Shown here piece after piece: positions 33,531-45,664 of a DNA stretch of 64,000 nucleotides. Below the pieces are notes generated by a model that did no database searches, was not told the DNA's origin, and worked only from the letters and a program-made list of their open reading frames with translations. A program made the position numbers and the translations under genes. The stretch is from Halichoerus grypus (lineage: Eukaryota > Chordata > Mammalia > Carnivora > Phocidae). Within the stretch, counting starts at the first letter, position 1, and every line of letters starts with the position of its first letter. Location: positions 5,156,001-5,220,000 of the forward strand of contig NC_135726.1 in NCBI RefSeq assembly GCF_964656455.1. The letters run 5' to 3'.

Positions 33531-34389
33531 CTGGTTCCCTGATACCAGTAGAGATACCATAGCCGGGACATACGTGCTTGTGCCCCCACCACACAAAACT
33601 CTGGGCGGGGGAGTAGGGGCTCTGCAGCCGCCCTGGTTCCTAACAGGTACGGTGCTCCAGGAACCATGACCCTTGTTTCTGAGTCACTGGGCTCCGGCAG
33701 CAGGAATTCTGGGCTGGTTCTCATGTCCATCACCAGGAACGGAGTCGCTTCGGCACACTCCTGACCAGCCATTCATCATCGTAAACAAGCGTGTGTTCTC
33801 GGAAAAAGTTCCCACAGCCCTTGCCAAAGGCACGGATGATATTCCCAGGGGAACGCTTCCTTTCTCAGCCCACAACAGCCAGGGCGGAGCCAGACGCCCC
33901 TGCTCACCCACAGCAGTGGTTCCATGGGCGCCTCCTCGCATCAGTGCTGGCTCCCCAGCTTGTGACATGGTCTCAGGAAATGTCACCAGGTGTACCCCTG
34001 GGGACAGGCTATCAGGACATCTGTGATACTTTGACTTTGCTTTAAATGCTGCATTTTTTTTTTTTTTTTTTTCTAGCAGGTTACATTCTCTGACTCTAGA
34101 AAGGTGAGTCTGGCTTCCCAACACCCATCACCCTCCATCCAGGCCACCCAGGCCCCCTCCACCTGTTCACATTCCCTCCTCCAGCCTCTCCTGACCCAGA
34201 TTCCCTCTGTCCTTCTCAGAGCTTTCTTCCGCCTCCACTGAGCTCTTCCTTTGTCTATTTCTGACATAATTCAAGGATGGCACCAAATGCTGCGGGTGTG
34301 ATTACAGAGGCTCCTGTCCTGTTGGCCTTCCACGTGTGCTGCTTCTGTTTTTGAACCAGACTTCTGTCTTCATGTCTTTTTGTTTACTG
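33531..34389. other. Unique sequence with a T19 run
   Basis: A T19 run at 34054-34072. It may mark an antisense retroinsert, but I see no element body. Overlapping open frames on both strands (up to 146 codons at 33684-34124, minus) have no recognised domain. Confidence 0.45.
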
Positions 34390-34402
34390 TCTCAATTTAG
34401 GG

Positions 34403-34567
34403 GGCACCTGGGTGGCTCAGTCGTTAAGCGTCTGCCTTCGGCTCAAGTCGTGATCCCAGGTCCTGGGATCGAGCCCCGCATCGGGCTCCCTGCTCAGCAA
34501 GGAATCTGCTTCTCCCTCCCACTCGCCCTCTGTCAAATAAATAAATAAAATCTTTAAAAAAAAGGTA
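34403..34567 (+). mobile_element. CAN SINE, sense, shortened tail region
   Basis: Head GGGGCACCTGGGTGGCTCAG and body CTGCCTTCGGCTCAAG, GGGATCGAGCCCC, then a short CT-rich part and AAATAAATAAATAAAATC. The target-site duplication TCTCAATTTAGGG (34390-34402) and TCTCATTTTAGGG (34568-34580) has one mismatch. Confidence 0.95.
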
Positions 34568-34580
34568 TCTCATTTTAGGG

Positions 34581-34894
34581 ACTGGGTTGGGGACACTGTG
34601 GTCCCCTACGGGGGCCTGAGGGCATTCAGTGAAAACTGTCGAGCAATTCCAGGATGCATGTCGGAGGAAGGGTGATTCTTGCTTTGTGATGTTCTTGCCC
34701 TGAGTGCTCACTGAGGAACAGCTTCAAAACTCCAGCAGGGGGACCATTACGGGGATAATGGAGGCTCTAGAATCTTACTCAGCTCTCTAAAATCCGTGAA
34801 ATAGCAAATTCCGACTCTCAGCTCATTGCTTTCAAGCTCTTATTCACTCCCAGTTATTTTATGGACACTCATAAATAATATATAAGGCGAATTG
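34581..34894. other. Unique sequence
   Basis: Nothing recognised. Confidence 0.5.
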
Positions 34895-35080
34895 TAGGTA
34901 ATAACTAACATTCGTTTAATACCCATTCCTCATTAAGCACCGTGCTAAGTGTCCTCTGGGATCTGAGCTACTGTTTAATTTCCTCCATGCACCCATCCTG
35001 TAGATGGGGCAACTGAGGCTTGCATGGGGCCAAGTAGCTCTCAGGCAGTGGAGTCGGGGTGCAAATTCAGTCCCCTGAAG
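34895..35080 (-). mobile_element. MIR SINE, antisense
   Basis: 'attaagcaccgtgctaagtg', 'ccatcctgtagatggggcaa' and 'gtggagtcggggtgcaaatt' are antisense MIR blocks. Confidence 0.75.
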
Positions 35081-36497
35081 TCATTCGAGGAAGACAACAG
35101 GAGCAGTATGCTTGGGACCCCCGTTCTGGAAGTGCACAGGGGTATTTTTTGGTTCTTAACCATAGTTGGAAGTATTCCCAGCATTTGGTGGGAGGTGGAG
35201 ATGGATGCCACACCTCTTGTGGTGCACGGGGTCTTGCATCCTATAGTTGTCCCACATAAATTTTTCATGACCCTGATGGACATTCTTTCGGTAGGAAGAA
35301 AATAGCTCTCATCTATTTATAAGTGCCTGAGTCTGGAAATTCACTCAATGTTACATTTAAACCCCAACTACTTTTGCACAACTCAATCTATTCTGCATTT
35401 CCTCTGAGGAGAGCTTGTTGTTTGTTTGGTTCTGAATCTACCAGTTCTGGAAAAATCACTTCGCTGATGTTATCACCGAGCGTCATTTGAGCGACCAATG
35501 CAAAACAGACCTGTGCCGATCTGCATTTGCAGCTGATGAGTTTCTTGTGGCGATCCTGTGCAAGGACACGCACCTTGAACCACGACCCTATGTCTTCCAG
35601 GGGCACATACTAACCTAGACATTCTAGTGTAGATTATTTTCTCCTTTATATTATACTTGGGGCTTCTGAATTCTTTTTTACATGTGTGTAGGTAGGTTAA
35701 AATTTTGTGACAGTCACGGGAGGGAAGGGCAGAGTGTCCCCGAAGGTGTTTACCAGCCTCTCAGGGTCCCCGGGCAGCAGGTGGAGAGGTGAGTTGGAGG
35801 CAGAAGATGCCATTCTGGCCCGGGTGGGTTTGTACCCAGACGCCCAGCCCTACTGGCAGATCCTGTTGTGTGGCTGGACTCAGGAATGAACTCTTTTGAA
35901 AGCCAAGAAAGAGGGAGCCCAAGTGCAAGTCCGGGTCTGCTGGGCTCGAGGCCACTGCTCAGCCCGGGATCAGCTCCAGAGGATTTTAGTGGCACTTGCT
36001 CGGTAGCCGGCGGGGAGAGCCAACTCCCGCTGGGTGGAGGCTCCCCTTCTCCTGCGTCAGCTACCCCTGCCTGGAGCCAACCCCACCAGAGGTCTGGTCA
36101 GACCTGGGGAACAGGGAGCATCCCCTGTGTTCTGAGCAGCCCTGCAGGCAGCACGCGGAGCCCCGAGCCGAAGCGACTGGCAGGGAGGGTGTGCGTGAAC
36201 CAGCCTGTCGCCACAGGCGTCTCGAGGGCACGCCTCTTCCCTGGCTCTGTTGCCTTATGGGAAAGTGACTGGATATTGGGATAGGCTGGCCAGCATGCTC
36301 CCTAGAAACAGAGGATGAACAGGAAAGGGGGCCCTCGGGGCAAGCTTGCTGAAGGGCCACATCGAAGAGAGCACGGGCCACGCCCTCACTCCTGACTCTA
36401 TCATCTTCGCTGACCCCAGAAGGGCTGTGAGACTGGCGTAGTGACAAGGACCCTCGCCAGGGCTGGGTCCCACCACTGCTTTGCTCGGTTTTGGTGC
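35081..36497. other. Unique sequence, GC-rich part at 35.7-36.5 kb
   Basis: From about 35740 the sequence is GC-rich, and 36001-36240 carries about 15 CpGs in 240 bases by my count. The long frames on both strands (138 codons at 35868-36284 on +, 128-148 codons on -) are what GC-rich DNA gives by chance. I see no start context, domain or splice pattern to support a gene. No repeat recognised. Confidence 0.45.
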
Positions 36498-36849
36498 TGT
36501 TATAGATTGAATGTTTGCGTCCCCTACAAAATTCATAGGTTGAAGCCTTAACCCCCAGTGTGATGGTATTTGGAGGTGGGGCCTTTGGGAGGTGAGTGGG
36601 TTTAGATGAGGACAGGCGGGTGGGGCCCCTGCAATAGGATTAGTGTCCTTGTAAGTATTCAACACTAGAGCTCTCTCTCTCTGCCCACTCCATGAGGACA
36701 CAGGGAGAAAGCGGCCTCCTACAAGCCAGGAAGAGGGCTCTCACCAGACACTGAACATACCAGCACCTTCGGCTTGGACTTTGAGCCTCCAGAACTGTGT
36801 TAATAAATATTTGCTGTTATTGTTACAGCAGCCTGAACAGACTAAGACG
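36498..36849 (+). mobile_element. MaLR solo LTR (MST/MLT1 type) with exact TSD
   Basis: It runs from TGTTATAGATTGAATGTTTG through 'cccccagtgtgatggtattt', 'ggaggtggggcctttgggag', 'ggacacagggagaaagcggc' and 'gagcctccagaactgtgtta' to 'gcctgaacagactaagacg'. It is 352 bases long, the normal size of this LTR class. GGTGC occurs directly on both sides (36493-36497 and 36850-36854), a perfect 5-base duplication. Confidence 0.95.
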
Positions 36850-36854
36850 GGTGC

Positions 36855-38079
36855 CGTGCAGCTCTGAGATGAGGAAGAAGCCCTGCTGGAAGCGAATGGA
36901 GAGGATGAGTCTACAAAGAGTGCAGATGCCCTCAGATCGTGGGCCCTGGGGTCATGGAAGGAGGCACACAGCTGGCTGCCAGCCAGTGCCCTTTGGGCAC
37001 CTCTCCAGAGAACCAAGAGTAAACCTCTCAGACCATGTATCCAGATCCTGGAAGGATAAGCCCATGGTGTGAGCTCCTGGAGAGCGAAACTGGGTTGAGT
37101 TGGACGGAAACCTTCACGAAGCAGCAGCTGCAGAGGCTGATCCCCCTTCATGCACCTGCATACCTGCCTAGACATGACCTCCGAGGACGCAAACTAAGGG
37201 GCTGACAGCAGCAATCTCCGGGCGGCCTGACCATGGTGATTTTACGTTCTTGGGTTTGTGTGTCTGACTCTGGTAAACATCTACTCTGCGCCTATGATAC
37301 ATTTGTAATAATATTTTCCTTTAATTAAAATAAAAAGCCGTCCGTGAGCATAGTTTTCTTAACATCCCGGAGCAGGAGAATCCTTGGGGATGATCTGATT
37401 TCCAGGCGTGGCTGTCAGGAGTGGAGGGTGGGATCAGTAAGACTTCCAGCCAGGAGTCCTGTTAAGTGACTGCCAGCCATTCTTGTTGGTGGTACATTTA
37501 CTGTGGGAATGAGAATTCCCAATCACATCTCAAAACCACATGTTAGCTTTGGGCAAATTAAGAATCTTTGTAGACGTTCTCATGGAAAAACGAACCTCCA
37601 CATTTATCACGGAGGTGAGACACGAGGTCAAAGCCCCAGGCCTTGGCCAGATCACCCATGGTACCACGCCACTGGTTAGTGTGTAGGTTTGGGATCTGCA
37701 GGGTTTCAGGACACCCATCTGCCTCCGAGTCCACACATCTCCTAATGTGTCTGTTCACCGCCCTGTGGAGGGACTCAGGCAGTGGTGAGTGTTCGTTGAG
37801 TTTCTCAGCTTCAAACCCAGCGTCTGAAGATCTTCTGGAGTGTTCCAGGTTTCTTGTATCCCTACTCAGTCAGACATAGCCTGGTACTGGGAGCTGGAGC
37901 TCAGAGGGAGTGAATTTTGCTGGGAAAATTACCAGCATAGCTAAGGCCTTACAAAGGGTCCCAGCTGCAAGCCTCAGAGAGAGGGTCCTTCCAGCAAAGT
38001 TGACTTTCTTATCACAGGATAAGGATAAACAAACGGCCACACTTGGATCCTCTTAGTCAAAGCATCACAGAGAAACTCC
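36855..38079. other. Unique sequence
   Basis: No gene or named repeat. Short frames only. Confidence 0.5.
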
Positions 38080-38915
38080 AGACTTGGAGGCCATTGTACC
38101 TCTCTACTGGTGTCTGCTCCCGATTTCAACACGGTGGGGGGAGGGTTCCCCAACAACAAGCAGTTCTCACAACCAGGGTGTCTGAGAATTCACCTCAAAT
38201 CTGACAATATCTACCCAGGGAGAGCATCACATTTCACAGGAGGAGGGCTCAGTCCTGCAAGACTGTCCCTCACCCCCCAACTCCAGATGCCAACTGCAAG
38301 TCTGGTCATCACCCTTGCGTCCCACAGACTGGCTATAAATCAGAAGTTCCCACGGCCCCCTCCTTGGGTTTGATTAATTTGTTAGAGCAGCTCACAGAAC
38401 CGAGGGAAACATTTACTTGCTAGATCACTGGTTTACTGTCAAAAGGCTGTAACTCGGAAACCGCCAGATGGAAGAGATGCATGGAGCTAGGTATGGGGAA
38501 TTGCACACCTTCCATGTCTTCTCTGAGTGCACCATTCTCCCCAAATCACCATGTGCTCACCAACCCAGGAGCTCTCTGGGAACCAACCCCCCCTCCCCCC
38601 CCCCGCCCTTTTGGTTGTTTAGGGAGGCTTGGTTACACAGACACAATTGATCACATCACTGGCCATTGGCAAATGAAGTCAACCTCCAGCCCCTCTCTCC
38701 TCCCTGTGATTGGCTTCAGTGGCAACAAGACCCCCTCCTTTCCAAAAGCCACCTCATTAGACAGCTTTATCCCTCTCAATACTCAGGGAAATTCCAAGGG
38801 TTTGAGGAGCTGTGAGCTAGAAACCTTGAAGGAAGACCAAATATACATGAGAAATTTATTTTGGTCATCTGAATGACCAAATATATATTTTTCTCATAAA
38901 TCACAATATTGTAGT
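38080..38915 (+). mobile_element. Long LTR-like repeat, family unnamed
   Basis: 'taactcggaaaccgccagat', 'ggaagagatgcatggagcta', 'tgtgctcaccaacccaggag', 'tttggttgtttagggaggct', 'gatcacatcactggccattg', 'ggaaattccaagggtttgag' and the end 'gaccaaatatatatttttct' follow, in order, an endogenous-retrovirus-type LTR I recognise but cannot name. It is non-coding. A C-rich run lies at about 38587-38604. Orientation is assumed from memory. Confidence 0.55.
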
Positions 38916-39309
38916 GTTCTCTCTGCATCCAGAAACATGAGGCAATGGTTCTGGTAGGTTTAGGGACCGAGTTATCTTTCTTGGCCAAATGAACCAGGAT
39001 GCCTTAGTTCTCAAGCTCAGACCCAACTGGGCAAGTACACACACTGTGGACTTCCAGGCCCCAGGCCCGGAAGACTAATTCCCGGTGTGCCAGTGGAGTC
39101 CTGGAAGGTGCATTAAAAAGAAATCACTCAGGATAGAGCAGCAAGCTAAGTGGCACAGTGGGGAAGGGACCAGATAAGTCCAAAAGATGGGCCCTAGTGT
39201 ACAGTAAATAGGCCAGTCCCTTAGCATCCCACTGTGTGGTCCTGGAGTGGATCTCAGTTTAGACAGAACCACTAATTGTAGAGGACATTTTGGGTCAACT
39301 GGGGAAAAT
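38916..39309. other. Unique sequence
   Basis: Nothing recognised. Confidence 0.5.
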
Positions 39310-39490
39310 GAATATATATTTTTTTCTAATAGAAAAATGGATACTGCTAACTGAGAAAAGCAGGTTTAAAAATAGAAGTCACATACTATGGTGTTAAGAT
39401 TGTTCGTCTCTGGATGGGGTGACCATGGGTGTTTTTGTGTGCTTAGTTTTGTTTATTTGACTTTTCTAAATTCCTGCAATGTTTATCCAA
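39310..39490 (+). mobile_element. Old L1 3'-end fragment
   Basis: 'gttcgtctctggatggggtg' then 'accatgggtgtttttgtgtg' and 'cttttctaaattcctgcaat' match the old L1 terminus with CTCTGGGTGG and TTTCTACAATG blocks. Confidence 0.55.
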
Positions 39491-39875
39491 TGTTTTCTTA
39501 AAAAAAAATATGCCACCCAGATGATTCTGATGCATATCCACATCTGAGAACCGGCTTGTTGAGGAGAACTTTCTTAACCTATCTGCACACCAGAGCAGGG
39601 GCCCCTGCTGAGAGTATGGGTTCTCAGGTCCCCACCCAGCAGGATTTGATTGGTATTGGGGTGTGGCCTGGGAGGCGGATTTTCCCAAGTGCCCCGGTCC
39701 GTCATTTCTACTGTCAGCCAAGGATGAAACACTCCGCTTTAGGCCAGAGCTTCTCCCACTTTATGGACATCTTGTTAAAATGCAGACTCGGATATGGTAA
39801 GTCTGTGGCAGAGCCCCGGATTCTGCATTTCTAACAACTCCTGGGGGATTCTGAGCCGCTGTCTCCAGACCATAC
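39491..39875. mobile_element. MER20 fragments in opposite orientations
   Basis: 'cccagatgattctgatgcat' at about 39516-39535 is an antisense MER20 end. 39745-39875 ('ggacatcttgttaaaatgca', 'ggattctgcatttctaacaa') is a sense MER20 part. The ~180 bases between are unassigned. Confidence 0.7.
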
Positions 39876-41189
39876 GGGGAGCAAGGCTTGAGAGGATGGG
39901 GAGAAGCCGGAAGAGGTCTTGGCTCACCACACAAACTCTCCTGGTGCAGTTAGAAACGGCTGCGTGAGGGAGGCCATCTGGAACAGGTGACACCAGGGCC
40001 ATGCCCACGGTGACCAGGCAGGGGGAGAGAAGAGGCGGCGATGGCAGAATGGAAGGCAACAGGGCACGGTGGGGACTGGGGCTGCCCTGATCCGAGCAGG
40101 CGGTGGCTGCTCAGCCCCAGCCCCAGTGGCGGCCCCCCCCGCCCCGCAAACACTTGTCCAGCATCATCAAATCTTCCCCTCTTTTCCCCAAAGGAGACAG
40201 AAATGTGATTCTGAAATGAAATCTATTTTCAGAACACGGCAGAGACCAAACAGAATGCATCTGCCATCCATGCTGGTATCATTCAGAGTGGCAGACAAAC
40301 GCCCAGGCCTGATCACTAAACCCCAGTGAGTCAGTCCACCAGAGGAAGGTGAACCAATAATTATTCTTGCAGACTTTGAAGGCAAAAACCTAAACACAGC
40401 AGAAATTCCGGAATATTCAACTCCTGTGTGTTAAAATGAGCACAATGAAAATTGATGCCAGCTAGCACTTTGCCATGGCTGTGTAAACACGGTCCCAGGG
40501 CAGATGAAGGGGCTGGAAAGCTTAAGTGGTGGTGGGGGGACTGTTATAGGGGCCACTGGACATCCTAAGGCGGGCGTATTAAGCAACTTCTTTCACTGGC
40601 ATCCATTGTCCACTCAGCCATTCTTAACTATGCCCCAAACTCACCATGAGCTCAAGTTCTTGAGATTTGCAAGAAAACCATACCAGAGCACCATAAGAAA
40701 GCTAATTCTGCAGCTCTTAATGAATCCCATTTACATTTTTCAGCTCTTTGATTTCTGAGCACTATTTAAGGGGGAGGTTTGTTCAGTTCATTTACTTTGG
40801 ATTTTAACTGTCCAGGGTGACAATCCTCAGCAGTATAATTTCCCTCCTGTGCCCAAATCAATAAAATGCACCCAAGAGCTAATATCCATTTTGAGCTCCA
40901 CTGAGGCCCAATACTTTCTAGAGTCACAGTGACTTGGAAAATAGTAAACAACCAGAAGTGAGCCGAGACCTGCCACAGGCATTTGGCTCTCAGTGGAGAA
41001 TAAGAACCCTCCAGCCCACATCTTCCTGCAGAAGAGATAACCCTAAACTGAGGAATTGCAGAGTTAAGGGAATTGACTGCAGTATTTTCTGGTGAGCAAA
41101 GGAATGGATGCCATGCCTCCTCTCCCTCCCACATGACATATTTGGGTAAGCTCCTGGGGCAAACATTGTAGGTTGGTTGACTTAACACC
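39876..41189. other. Unique sequence
   Basis: GC-rich around 39990-40145, including a C run at about 40132-40140, otherwise AT-richer. No gene or repeat recognised. Confidence 0.5.
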
Positions 41190-41600
41190 CATTCCAGGTC
41201 ATTGTTCTTCCTTTCCTGCCTCTATGAGAGAGTCTAAAGAAGCAAGCATTTAATTTTTCTATCCTCTCCCATCCCTTAGGTGTGGGTATATGACGTAGCT
41301 CTGGCATTGAGACATGGGGAGAAGTCTATCGTAACAGTGGCTTAAGGATGATTCGGGGAATCTTGGGCTTTCCAGATGTAATGAAAAGGTGAGATAGACA
41401 CCACCTCTTCCCACCTCCTCTACCTTACATGCAGATGTGATGGCTGGAGCTGAGGCAGCCATCTTGAAGTCCCGAGGGACAGAGTGAAGAGAATCACAAT
41501 GACATTACTGTGAGGCTCAACAGAAGCCACTAAATAACTCCCAAATTGTTTCAGCCACAGTGGTCCTATTTCTTATTATGTATAGCCAACATAATCCTAA
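41190..41600 (+). mobile_element. MLT1-like LTR remnant (low certainty)
   Basis: 'gtgatggctggagctgaggc' then 'agccatcttgaagtcccgag' near 41437-41476 is a typical mid-LTR block. Ends are unclear. Confidence 0.45.
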
Positions 41601-42339
41601 AATGTATAATTTCTCATAAAATCAGATAAAGATACAAAATCTTACCATAGAAGTGGCCACAGAAAGCAAGGATGCCGTGTTTTACTGCAGCTTAAATTGG
41701 CTTCTAGAGTCCTAAAGCCCTGGAGGGCTTTGCTGGTAACACTACCAAAGTAGGATAGGTGGAGCTGAGAATCCCACTTATTGCCACCTAACCCTTCTTT
41801 TATAGGTGAGCTTTAGCAGCATATGAGAAGAACTTACACAAGAAATATAGTTTAGAGAGTTTAAGAGAGCCCCATCTTGAGCCATGGGAAGAAAGCAAGG
41901 TTAGTACAGGTGCCTCTAAATAGTATCTCTGCCTCTAACACTCCACTATCGAATCTTATTCTCTGTGGCCAGTGGCCCAGGGCTGGTTACCTGGATGCTG
42001 AGTTCTGCTGCAGGGTTTGGTCAAGAGACCATGACCACACATTCTTTCTCCACACTGAGAAAGGCTGATTAATTCCTGTCATGGAAAAGGATCCCATGGG
42101 ATTCTGCATTGAGCATTGAGCAATAGTAGCACCTGTTTACTGAACATGTACCTGTTTCCATGTTCAGATGAGGACAGAGAGGATCTAGAATCTAAAGTGA
42201 TTGTCCTAGCACCCGCCGCTAGAAATGGAGATGCCAGTCATCAAAGCTCACACTCTATACTATTTGATCAACTGCATCCTCATAACTACCCGAAGGAGCT
42301 TCAGGTGCGTCCCAATTTAGAAAAAAGTCAGTTCTTTCC
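41601..42339. other. Unique sequence, possible MIR scrap
   Basis: 'catgttcagatgaggacaga' near 42159-42178 may be a scrap of antisense MIR. Nothing else recognised. Confidence 0.4.
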
Positions 42340-42720
42340 TCCCCTCAGTCCAAGCTGAGGCTGGTGAGTCATGCTGGGAATGTGTTCACCAAACAGTCCA
42401 CATGCTTCTCTGCTCCTCAGCCTCCGCTGTAGTTAGCGTGGGGCCACGTGACTAGTCCTGGCCATCGGGTTGGTGACAAGTAGATTTCTCTCCTGGGCTG
42501 AGGGAGGTAAAAGCCTAATGTCATTGCCACCCATCTTCCTCTGATGTAAGTGACCCTGGAGACCACATGTTCTAGATAGAGTAACTACAAGATGAAGGAG
42601 GGTAGCCCTATTTGTATCCCAAATTTCTTTATACTGTTAGGACCCTGAGGTTGATTTGTTTATTATTGTAGCATAGCTGAGCTTTCGCTGACTGATAAAA
42701 TGGGCCTCTGAAATGTGATT
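42340..42720 (+). mobile_element. MLT1-like LTR remnant (low certainty)
   Basis: 'ggggccacgtgactagtcct' then 'ggccatcgggttggtgacaa' near 42441-42480 and a late 'gttgatttgtttattattgt' suit an old MaLR LTR. Strong decay. Confidence 0.4.
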
Positions 42721-43189
42721 AGGCCACCTTGCTTGTAGTCATTTTGCCAAGGAGGGAATTGTAATGGGGAAGCTATTACAATAGGAGGTTCATTTATCAC
42801 TGGGGTTATTCTGTATCCAAATCATGGGATGCCTTATTTGCCTAATGAGGCAGACAGTTTCTTAGAATTAACATGAAGATGTTACTTGCATTACAAAATT
42901 TGGCACTACTTAATGGAAATGATGATATTCTCTAATTTCAACTAATACTTTCAGCGGCTGCCTCTTAAGAATTTTGTACTTTGGTCCTATATTTTCATAG
43001 GATGAAATGTTTGCAAAACATATTTATAAGCATCTGCATGCTAACGGATGCAATTTCATGACCCATTACACTTTCCATGCAAATGTAGACGGTAGGGCTG
43101 CCTGAGCTGGGAGCTGGGCTGAGCTTTGCCAACTGCCTGGTTTTGACAGTGGACTAGAAGAGTCTATTTGAAATAAAAATACACATTGG
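42721..43189. other. Unique sequence
   Basis: Nothing recognised. Confidence 0.5.
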
Positions 43190-43390
43190 TGATTCAAATA
43201 CTTGTTGAGCATGTACTATGTGCCAGGTGTTTTCCTAGAGGTTGGAGCACAGTGGTAAATAAGACAGAGTTCCTGTCTCATGAGATTTGCATCTGATAGA
43301 TGGAGATGAACTTTGGAAATGACAGATGAGTTCATTTGAGGGTATTCAGAGAATCTAAAAGCCAAGTGTGTGTGTGAAGAGAGAGAAATG
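43190..43390 (-). mobile_element. L2 LINE 3' end, antisense
   Basis: 'aaatacttgttgagcatgta', 'ctatgtgccaggtgttttcc' and 'agtggtaaataagacagagt' are the terminal antisense L2 blocks. Confidence 0.85.
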
Positions 43391-43429
43391 AAAGATTCCA
43401 ACCAACAGTTTCATCCAAACTGATACATC

Positions 43430-43740
43430 TAAGTCTTTTCACCATCTGGCCCTGCTCACCTGTCCAGCCTTCTCTCTACTGCTCTCCTCTCTCTACTTCT
43501 TCAGTGCTCCTGCTGCACTGAACAATGTACCTGTCTCAGAAGGCACCAAGCTTCCTTCCCTCCCATGCCCTTGTTTTAGCTGCCCCTCTGCCTAGAATAT
43601 ACATTCTTCTCCTTCCTTCCCGGTGTTAGCATTAGCAAGCTTCCTCTAGGAAGCCTCCTTGGATTGCTCCTAATTTGGCTTAATCCTCCTAGTGATCCCA
43701 CATTGCTGTCTATGCATTTACCTGATTAACCTACACCCTT
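43430..43740 (+). mobile_element. L2 LINE 3' region, sense
   Basis: 'accatctggccctgctcacc', 'cctctgcctagaatatacat' and 'taggaagcctccttggattg' are successive L2 blocks. It lies tail to head with the antisense L2 just upstream. Confidence 0.75.
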
Positions 43741-44639
43741 TCCTCACTGGCTGGAGGAGTTGATGGAGACCTGATGGGTGCATGGGACAAAGGGAGAGTG
43801 CCAGGGAGAGGGGTGAAGCAGACGTAGAAGGCGGACAAGATGACTGGCATGGTTGGGAGACTGGTCACACTGAGTGACTTGATCAAGCCAGTTAGTAACT
43901 CAGCTGAGGATAATGTCAGGTTCCTCACTGTTGCAGAAGGTATGTACAAGCATGGAAAGGTGCGACAGCTGGAAAAAGCCCTGAGACACTGGATTGGAAT
44001 TGCAGATATTAGTCTGAACTTGCGTTTTAAAATGTGGTATACGCATAAAAGCACAGGTAGAGTACGGCTAGAGATGCATGCCTATATGGACATACGCCAT
44101 GCACGGATGTGTGTACGTACACATGAGTATATATTTGTGTGTGTATCTTCACTCTGTCTGCTGAGGGTTTAGAAACAATGACATCTGAGCTGTAATAATG
44201 AGCGCACCACCCAGGCCTTGATTTCTAAATACTACCCTGCACTAAAAGAACCAAGTGGTTCCATCCAGGGTCGGTGCAGGGAAAGTACAATATGATCCTA
44301 GAATATCTTATTTCACAAGAAAGTAAGAAAGTGATAAAAAAAAAAAATGATAAATGATCAAAAGCCCCAGTATTTGGCTTCCACTGAGCAAATATGGCCT
44401 AATTTAAGCACGGCATTACAAATAAAGATAGAGACAGAAAACAACCCAATGACTAAAATTCAAATCCCATGAGTCCATACTGATATTTTAAAAATGAGTA
44501 AGTAATCCCACAGAGGAGAAGGATATAAGGTTACATACATTCTTTTCTCCTGCCTTAATTAAAAATAAAACAAAACAAAGCCAGAAAACACAAAACCACC
44601 CCAAATCTTAAGTCACTCCCCCTAATGAAGCATCACGTC
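43741..44639. other. Unassigned sequence
   Basis: An open frame of 110 codons at 43840-44172 has no recognised domain. 'catgagtccatactgatatt' near 44469-44488 is found in some old L1-derived repeats, but the match is too short to call. Confidence 0.4.
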
Positions 44640-44965
44640 CCCCTGTCTCCTCGGCAGCTGCGTGGTCACATGATTAAGGGTGGCTAATGAGAAGGAAGCA
44701 GAGGTGCATGCAGCTTGGGGAGAGCAGGGGCTGCGGGTCCAGAATGTGGATGTGAAGGCTGGCATTGCATCTGCCATCCCGAACCACGAATGGCCTCGAG
44801 GGTGGAAGCTGTGAGTGGAGGGGGCAGAACCTGGTCCCGAATGGCACCGTGAGGCTGCCCTATCGTATCTCCGTATGTCTTTTAAGTGAGAAAAACAAAC
44901 TTCTCACGTGACTTCAGATGGCTTTCTGTTACATGCAGCTGAGCTTAATCCTAAGTGATGTAGGT
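44640..44965 (+). mobile_element. MLT1-like LTR remnant
   Basis: 'gctgcgtggtcacatgatta', 'agaatgtggatgtgaaggct', 'ttttaagtgagaaaaacaaa' and 'gctttctgttacatgcagct' follow the MLT1 order. Confidence 0.5.
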
Positions 44966-45089
44966 AGATAGGAGGGTTTCAACTCCATCTGTCTCATGTT
45001 ATGTCTTCCGAAAAATATATCTGGGTGCAAAAACTAGAAAGAATAGACCAATGTTCAGTAACCAGAAAGGGCTAAGCTCCTTCTCCAGT

Positions 45090-45631
45090 TCTTTATTTTG
45101 AGAATCTTCAGAAAGCACAGAAAAGTACAAAAAACCAATACCGTAAAAAGCTGTATGCCCGCCATATGGATCTGCCAACTGTTAGCATTTTGTCATATTT
45201 GCTTTGCCTTTATTTTATTCAAAGAAATAAAACATTACAGATCGAGGTACATCCTTTCATCCATCACTTCCTGTTCTATTACCACCAGCCTTGTCAGGAC
45301 CACTAGCCACAGTACCAGAGCATGTAACCGGCCAGCCTGGCCCATCTCAGGTCATCCTGGGCATATATTTGTCTCCATGAGGTAATATGTCATAGATACG
45401 TTTTTATTAAATTTTTATAAATTGTATCATATGGAGTATGTACAGAAGCTGACTGTCTTATTTCTGAGCCCTATCTCTTCATTGACTATATAGATATAAA
45501 CACAAATTATTTGGTTCACTCCTTTTTTTTCTGGCTCACTCCTTTGAATTGCATTGTAACATTTAATTATTTTAATTTTATTTAGCCATGTCCCTTTTGA
45601 TGTACATTTAGGAAATTTCCAATGTATTGCC
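45090..45631 (-). mobile_element. Old L1-related fragment, antisense
   Basis: 'tctgccaactgttagcattt', 'tgtcatatttgctttgcctt', 'aaagaaataaaacattacag', 'aattgtatcatatggagtat' and 'tgatgtacatttaggaaatt' are antisense blocks of an old LINE repeat common in mammals. Subfamily not named. Confidence 0.5.
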
Positions 45632-45664
45632 TTTATTTATTTATTTATTTATTTATTTATTTTT
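45632..45664. repeat. (TTTA)n microsatellite
   Basis: About eight units of TTTA ending in a short T run. Confidence 0.95.

Noticed and set aside
33776..34020. Functional promoter in the moderately CpG-containing sequence before the T19 run
   Set aside because: CpG density is only slightly raised and no core promoter motif is present.
34054..34072. Antisense retroinsertion at a T19 run
   Set aside because: No recognisable retro-element or target-site duplication adjoins it.
35868..36284. 138-codon frame in GC-rich sequence as a possible gene
   Set aside because: Equally long frames occur on the opposite strand in the same stretch, and no domain, start context or exon structure supports it.
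43840..44172. 110-codon frame as a host exon
   Set aside because: No splice signals, domain or codon pattern could be recognised, and the flanks are decayed L2 and LTR remnants.
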